Assembly (NCBI RefSeq): GCF_900104725.1
Contig: NZ_LT629758.1
Coordinates: forward strand, 4,416,501 to 4,480,500
DNA: 64,000 bases
Direction of reading: 5' to 3'
Source of the DNA: Actinoplanes derwentensis
GTDB lineage: Bacteria > Actinomycetota > Actinomycetes > Mycobacteriales > Micromonosporaceae
Shown here piece by piece: positions 60,592 to 64,000 of the stretch. The first letter of the stretch is position 1, and each line of letters opens with the position of its first letter. The notes under the pieces are model-generated. The model saw nothing but the letters and a program-made list of their open reading frames with translations, searched no databases and was not told the origin of the DNA. The translations under genes were made by a program, and so were the position numbers.

Positions 60592-60708
60592 CACCACCCG
60601 ATGATCCCCGACGATCTTGAAAACCCACGACCGGTTTCCCGTACGTACGGCCACAGCCCCGTCCCGAGGTGCACAGACAAATGTTCCGTAGCACCCAGAT
60701 GCGACGGG

Positions 60709-61287
60709 TCAGCCCACGGCGATGCGGGACCGCGGCGGCCGGGAGTGGGCGGCCGGCAGGTGCGGGCGGGCCAGCGGAGCTAGGGCGGCCAGCACGATCA
60801 GGGCGGCGAACGGCAGGAAGCTGAGATCGATGATGACCGCGGCGACGCCCGCGCCGAACAGCAGCGGACTCCAGGTGGGGACCTGGCGGGCGGCCACCAG
60901 CAGGCCGAGTGCGGTGAGCAGGCCGAGGGCGAACAGCAGTGGGCCGGCCGTCGCCAGGACGGCGGGCAGTGGGCTGATCTCATGGAGCGCGGGAGCCAGG
61001 TCTCCGGTGATCATCCAGAGGAAGCAGGCGACACCGGCGATGGTGGACGCGGCGGCCACGGTGGCGACCGGGCGGGTGCCCGGCGGGACCAGCTCGCGGA
61101 CGGTGACGGAGAGCAGCCCGAACAGGACCATGCCGACGAAGAAGGCCAGGTGGCCGACGTTCCAGACCAGGCTGCCGGGGCTGGGCGAGCCGTTCAGGCC
61201 GTCGAACAACCGGATCAGGCCGTAGACCAGCAGGAGGACCGGCGCGTCGACGGCGGCGTGCCGGACGGTGGCGCTGTTCGATGGCAT
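60709..61287 (-). CDS. Six-helix membrane protein of unknown function
   Basis: 192 residues with six hydrophobic segments (for example LVWNVGHLAFFVGMVLFGLL, LPAVLATAGPLLFALGLLTALGLLVAA, AGVAAVIIDLSFLPFAALIVLAALAPL). No motif recognised; Arg-rich C-terminus. It is 54 bases before the ATP-grasp gene start codon region on the same strand and could be co-transcribed. Confidence 0.65.
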   Translation of the reverse strand: MPSNSATVRHAAVDAPVLLLVYGLIRLFDGLNGSPSPGSLVWNVGHLAFFVGMVLFGLLSVTVRELVPPGTRPVATVAAASTIAGVACFLWMITGDLAPALHEISPLPAVLATAGPLLFALGLLTALGLLVAARQVPTWSPLLFGAGVAAVIIDLSFLPFAALIVLAALAPLARPHLPAAHSRPPRSRIAVG

Positions 61288-61384
61288 GCGCTGACGGTAG
61301 TTCGCGACGCCGGGGTTCCGGATCGGGTGAATCCCCTGCCGTTACCCCTAGAAATCCCGCCCGGTCGCTTACCGGCGACCATAG

Positions 61385-61413
61385 TCCTATCAGAATGATA
61401 GGAATGCTATGGT
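61385..61413 (+). promoter_or_regulatory. Perfect inverted repeat and -10-like box before the EgtA-like fragment
   Basis: TCCTATCA-GAA-TGATAGGA (61385-61403), eight-base arms, followed by TATGGT (61408-61413). This has the form of a repressor-controlled promoter; no regulator gene is beside it. Confidence 0.65.
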
Positions 61414-61437
61414 CTGGCGAAACATGACTACGGACCG

Positions 61438-61863
61438 GTGGACTCCCGGATCACCGTCGCCGAGCTGGAACGACACATGGCCGGGCTACGGCCGCCGGTG
61501 GCCGCTCGCGGGCATCTCGAACTCGACGTCGCCGACTGCCAGCCCGGCGACGGCTGGCGGGTCCCGGCCGCGGTGGCCGCGGTACTGCTGGACGACCCGC
61601 ACGCAGCCGAGGAGGCCGCCGCGGCCACCGAACGGCTGGCCGGCGAACCCGCGTTGTGGGAGCGGGCGGCTCGGGACGCGCTCACCGACCCGGTGCTGGC
61701 GGCAGCCGCGCGCGACTGTTTCCTGACGGCCTACGCGGCGTTGAACCGCCAGGGCGTCTCTCGCGAGTTGCGCGACGCGGTCGCCGAGTTCACCGAGCGG
61801 TACGTCTACCGCAACCGCTGCCCCGCCGACGACGTCCTGGACCGAGCCACCGCCCAGTCCTGA
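61438..61863 (+). pseudogene. C-terminal fragment of an EgtA-type glutamate-cysteine ligase
   Basis: 141 residues matching, by my reading, the C-terminal third of EgtA, the ergothioneine-pathway glutamate-cysteine ligase of about 400-440 residues. ITVAELERHMAGLRPPV, ARGHLELDVADCQPGDGWRVP, AAVLLDDP and the RNRCPADDVL tail correspond to the usual HLTTLFPPVRPRG, LEVRxxDAQPGxGW, LLDDP and RGRCPADDLL. The catalytic N-terminal two-thirds are absent; upstream sequence up to the operator-like repeat is non-coding. No active enzyme is expected, unless the fragment was retained for another purpose. Confidence 0.65.
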
Positions 61864-61938
61864 GACCCACTCTCCCACCAAGACCGTTTCAGGCCGCGGA
61901 GCGCACCACACCCAGCGTGCCGACTTCGGATGTCGGGG

Positions 61939-62181
61939 TCAGGAACTGAGAGCCGCCGTGTTGGCTGTGGTCAGGGCGCGCGAGGGTTCCCGTACCGGCG
62001 GGAAAGGTTTTGTCAGGGTTTGATCTGCCTGGTGGGCGAACCGCTCGGCGACGGCGATGGCGGCCAGCACGGTTTCGTGGCGTTCGCCGGGCTCGACCCG
62101 GCGGGCGGCGGAGAGACGGTCGCGGAGCAGCAGCATCCGGGCGATGCAGTCGTCGAAGTGGCTGAGCATCTCGTCGTGCAC
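61939..62181 (-). CDS. Small helical protein of unknown function
   Basis: 80 residues, start GTG with GGAGGGA nine to ten bases before it. Rich in charged helices (MLSHFDDCIARMLLLRDRLSAARR, then ETVLAAIAVAERFAHQADQTL), with no membrane segment. It is not recognised. Upstream DNA to the divergent ArsR promoter is only about 130 bases. Confidence 0.55.
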   Translation of the reverse strand: MHDEMLSHFDDCIARMLLLRDRLSAARRVEPGERHETVLAAIAVAERFAHQADQTLTKPFPPVREPSRALTTANTAALSS

Positions 62182-62308
62182 GGCAAGATCCCTCCGGCGG
62201 CGGTACGAGGCGGGTGCCGTTCAGCCTAGAGATGTTCGTGGCCCCGAGGTACACCCTTCGGTAACCATCTGTTTACGGCACGTTTCCGTGAGTCTTTAAA
62301 CCTTCAGG

Positions 62309-62359
62309 TTGACAATCTCCCGAAGCCGGGTCTACGTTGAGTTCAACCGATAAGTTGAA
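62309..62359 (+). promoter_or_regulatory. Promoter and operator of the ArsR/SRPBCC pair
   Basis: TTGACA (62309-62314), spacer of 17-18, CTACGTT (62332-62338). The inverted repeat TTCAAC-CGATAA-GTTGAA (62342-62359) covers the expected start site, fitting repression by the ArsR-like product. Confidence 0.78.
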
Positions 62360-62369
62360 ACGAGGGCCG

Positions 62370-62771
62370 ATGTCCGCGGACACGATGTCGCAGGTCTTCG
62401 CCGCGCTGGCCGACCCGACACGACTCGACATGGTGACCCGGTTGTCCGGCGGCGACGCGACGGTCAACCAGCTCGCCGAGCCGTACCGGATGTCGCTCCA
62501 GGCGATCTACAAGCACCTACGAGTGCTGGAGTCGGCGGGTCTGGTGACCCGCCCGCCCGGCCCGCAACCCCGAGCGGTCCACCTGGAGACGGAGGTGTTC
62601 GACCAGATGCAGACCTGGATCGAGCGCTACCGCCGCCGGGCCGAGGAGCGTTACGCCAGGCTGGACGCACTCCTGAAAAGCGATGCACTCCGGAAAAGCG
62701 ACACCCTCCAGAAGAACGACACGCTCCAGAAAAGCAGAAAGACAGCCGCGCAATGGGAGGAAGAGCCATGA
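62370..62771 (+). CDS. ArsR-family winged-helix regulator
   Basis: 133 residues. Winged helix (LADPTRLDMVTRLSGGDATVNQLAEPYRMSLQAIYKHLRVLESAGLVTR); no metal-binding ELCVCDL motif, so not a metal sensor. This is the group that partners SRPBCC/AHSA1 proteins. The tail has degenerate 7-8-residue repeats (KSDALRKSDTLQKNDTLQKS). GAGGG before 62370 supports this start over 62337. It overlaps the SRPBCC gene by four bases (ATGA). Confidence 0.9.
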   Translation: MSADTMSQVFAALADPTRLDMVTRLSGGDATVNQLAEPYRMSLQAIYKHLRVLESAGLVTRPPGPQPRAVHLETEVFDQMQTWIERYRRRAEERYARLDALLKSDALRKSDTLQKNDTLQKSRKTAAQWEEEP

Positions 62772-63235
62772 CCAGCATCGAAGCCGACCCGAACCTACCG
62801 CTCATCCGGATGACCAGAGACTTCACCGCCACTCCGGCGCAGGTGCTGCGCGCGCACACCGACCCGGAGCTGTTCGTGCGCTGGGTCGGCCCGGACTCGA
62901 TCAGCAGCAAGGTCGACTACTGGGACGCCCGCACCGGCGGCAGGTGGCGCTACGTCTCGTCGAGGGACGGTGACGAGTTCGCCTTCCACGGCTCGTTCCA
63001 CGAGGTGGCGCCGGACCGGATCGTGCAGACGTTCACCTGGGAGGGCCAGCCCGAGGGGGTGTCCCTGGAGACACTGCGGGTGGAGGATCTCGGCGACGGC
63101 CGCACCCGGCTGCACGTGCAGTCGCTGGTGGACAGCTTCGAGGGCCGGGACGCCTGGCTTCAGAGCGGCATGGAGGTCGGCGTCAACGAGGGGTACGCGA
63201 AACTGGACCGCCTGGTCGCCGACGGCCACGTCTGA
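62768..63235 (+). CDS. SRPBCC / AHSA1-type lipid-binding-fold protein
   Basis: 155 residues of the START/SRPBCC fold, AHSA1 (CalC-related) subgroup. It has IRMTRDFTATPAQVLRAHTDPELFVRWVGPDSI, GGRWRYVSSRDGDEF and the closing ESGM-type segment WLQSGMEVGVNEGYAKLDRLV. The family binds hydrophobic ligands or serves as a cyclase-like or antibiotic-resistance protein; many pairs with ArsR-type repressors are known without function. It is co-translated with the ArsR gene. Confidence 0.9.
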   Translation: MTSIEADPNLPLIRMTRDFTATPAQVLRAHTDPELFVRWVGPDSISSKVDYWDARTGGRWRYVSSRDGDEFAFHGSFHEVAPDRIVQTFTWEGQPEGVSLETLRVEDLGDGRTRLHVQSLVDSFEGRDAWLQSGMEVGVNEGYAKLDRLVADGHV

Positions 63236-63432
63236 TCGGTGGTCTCGTAGAGGGCGAGCACCGACCGCACGTCGAGCAGCCGGTCGGCACGGTCCCGGAC
63301 GGACGAGTCCCGGCCACGCAGACCAGCCAACTCCTCGTCGACAGCCCGCAGGGTCAGCCGCAGCGGGTTGGGTGCCGGGTCGACACGCTGGTTGAGGTAG
63401 TTCCGGATCCACCTGATCACAAAACGGTTCAT
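63160..63432 (-). CDS. Short hypothetical protein, convergent with the SRPBCC gene
   Basis: About 90 residues, MNRFVIRWIRNYLNQRVDPAPNPLRLTLRAVDEELAG-type start with a charged helical centre (residues 40-65). The last 25 residues overlap the SRPBCC gene on the other strand. No ribosome site is obvious. The first 70 residues read as coding sequence; the tail may be a shadow. Confidence 0.35.
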   Translation of the reverse strand: MNRFVIRWIRNYLNQRVDPAPNPLRLTLRAVDEELAGLRGRDSSVRDRADRLLDVRSVLALYETTDQTWPSATRRSSFAYPSLTPTSMPL

Positions 63433-63437
63433 ACCCA

Positions 63438-63467
63438 ACGGGCGGACGGCCGGAACCGTCCGCCCGT
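63438..63467 (-). terminator. Hairpin terminator after the glycosyltransferase
   Basis: Perfect 12-bp stem, 63438-63449 with 63456-63467, loop CCGGAA, seven bases beyond the stop of the minus-strand gene. Confidence 0.8.
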
Positions 63468-63473
63468 ACCGAA

Positions 63474-64000
63474 TCAGTCGTTCTTGATCGGGAAGAGGTC
63501 GTCGAAGACCGCGCCCCGGTCGAACTGCATGGCGTGCTGCCGGGCCCGGACCTCCAGGTCCCGGCGTTCTTCGGCGGTCATGTCGAGGACCACCCGGTCG
63601 ACCGCCTCGGCCAGGGCGTGGATGTCGCCGGCTTCGACGATGACCGCGGCGTCACCGACCGCCTCGAGGACGCCCCCGGTGGTGGTGGTGATGATCGGGC
63701 CACCACCGGCCAGGGCCTTCTCGGCCAGCGCGATGCCGAACGTCTCGACGAAGTCCGGCTCCGGTTTGGTGGGCAGCGCGTACGCGGCACACCCGGCCAT
63801 CAGCAGCGACTTCTCGTCGTCGTCCACGTCGTCGAGGAAGACGATCCGGTCGTCCTCCTTGGCCATCGCCCGCACGTGTTCCAGGGCCGGCCCGGTCCCG
63901 GCGACGACCAGTTTCACGTCGTCCCGGCAGCGCATCTGGCCGTACGCGATCACCAGGTCGTAGATCCCCTTGGCCCGGGCCACCCGGGAGAGGAACAGGA
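63474..64000 (-). CDS. Family 4-type glycosyltransferase, C-terminal part (5' end outside window)
   Basis: About 175 residues visible, reading in from the right edge. FLSRVARAKGIYDLVIAY is the start of the GT-B C-terminal domain, then LVVAGTGPALEHV, IVFLDDVDDDEK and the nucleotide-sugar EX7E-like region PDFVETFGIALAEKALAGGGPIITTTTGG. It should transfer a sugar from a nucleotide donor, in cell-wall or exopolysaccharide synthesis; the acceptor cannot be told. Confidence 0.85.
   Translation of the reverse strand, partial: LFLSRVARAKGIYDLVIAYGQMRCRDDVKLVVAGTGPALEHVRAMAKEDDRIVFLDDVDDDEKSLLMAGCAAYALPTKPEPDFVETFGIALAEKALAGGGPIITTTTGGVLEAVGDAAVIVEAGDIHALAEAVDRVVLDMTAEERRDLEVRARQHAMQFDRGAVFDDLFPIKND

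Overview
The window is about 72% G+C by eye, uses GTG and TTG starts freely, and carries several -10 boxes of the TANNNT type 6-8 bases before a start codon (leaderless transcripts). With DUF3040, a SigE-family ECF sigma factor, an LmeA-like DUF2993 protein and a Thermobifida-type cutinase, this points to chromosomal DNA of a filamentous actinobacterium. Actinoplanes or another member of the Micromonosporaceae is my best guess. No rRNA, tRNA, CRISPR array, integrase or transposase was seen. Genes are mostly short operons with ATGA or TGATG stop/start overlaps, separated by strong GC-rich hairpins.

Layout. 1-5.1 kb: 3' end of a secreted beta-helix enzyme, an APC permease, a membrane-anchored repeat/HhH protein and a small helical protein. 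5.4-11.0 kb: a giant protein with a catalytically dead caspase-like domain, about 1,100 residues of disorder, one membrane helix and a seven-bladed YVTN propeller. 11.0-14.4 kb: class III aminotransferase, remnant of an amine oxidase, ICL/PEP-mutase-family enzyme and a degenerate GGDEF protein. 14.4-17.9 kb: a divergent set (GNAT, SIS protein and N-succinylamino acid racemase against an M20 hydrolase) that matches the D- to L-amino acid conversion route. 18.0-23.9 kb: two-component system, DUF2993 and MMPL transporter, with tandem 11-bp repeats before both the regulator gene and the DUF2993 gene. 23.9-28.7 kb: MacAB-like ABC exporter with two adaptors. 28.9-32.5 kb: TetR regulator divergent from a PNPOx-FNR-ferredoxin fusion.

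32.5-38.7 kb is a rhamnose/lactate operon read on the minus strand: rhamnulose-1-phosphate aldolase/lactaldehyde dehydrogenase, rhamnulokinase, then LutA, LutB (frameshifted here in a run of five C) and LutC. It has a LacI-type operator over its promoter. 38.8-43.3 kb: TPR-GGDEF cyclase, TetR, hydrolase, ECF sigma factor and membrane partner. 43.3-49.2 kb: MFS exporter plus a heterodimeric ABC exporter with one dead ATPase site, divergent from a double-headed Lrp regulator. 49.4-53.8 kb: short RtcB-type ligase, secreted polyester hydrolase/cutinase, DUF72 and a LacI regulator whose upstream palindrome nearly matches the rhamnose operator. 54-64 kb: EF-Tu domain-2-like protein, low-complexity membrane protein, GNAT, spermidine-synthase-like protein, SHOCT protein, chemoreceptor, ATP-grasp protein, an EgtA-like fragment, an ArsR/SRPBCC pair and the end of a glycosyltransferase.

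The strongest candidates for something undescribed are the pseudo-caspase/propeller giant at 5.4-11 kb, the 11-bp repeat regulon at 18-20 kb, and a two-block dispersed repeat at 28.8 and 54.0 kb. All family assignments come from reading motifs; no database search was run.
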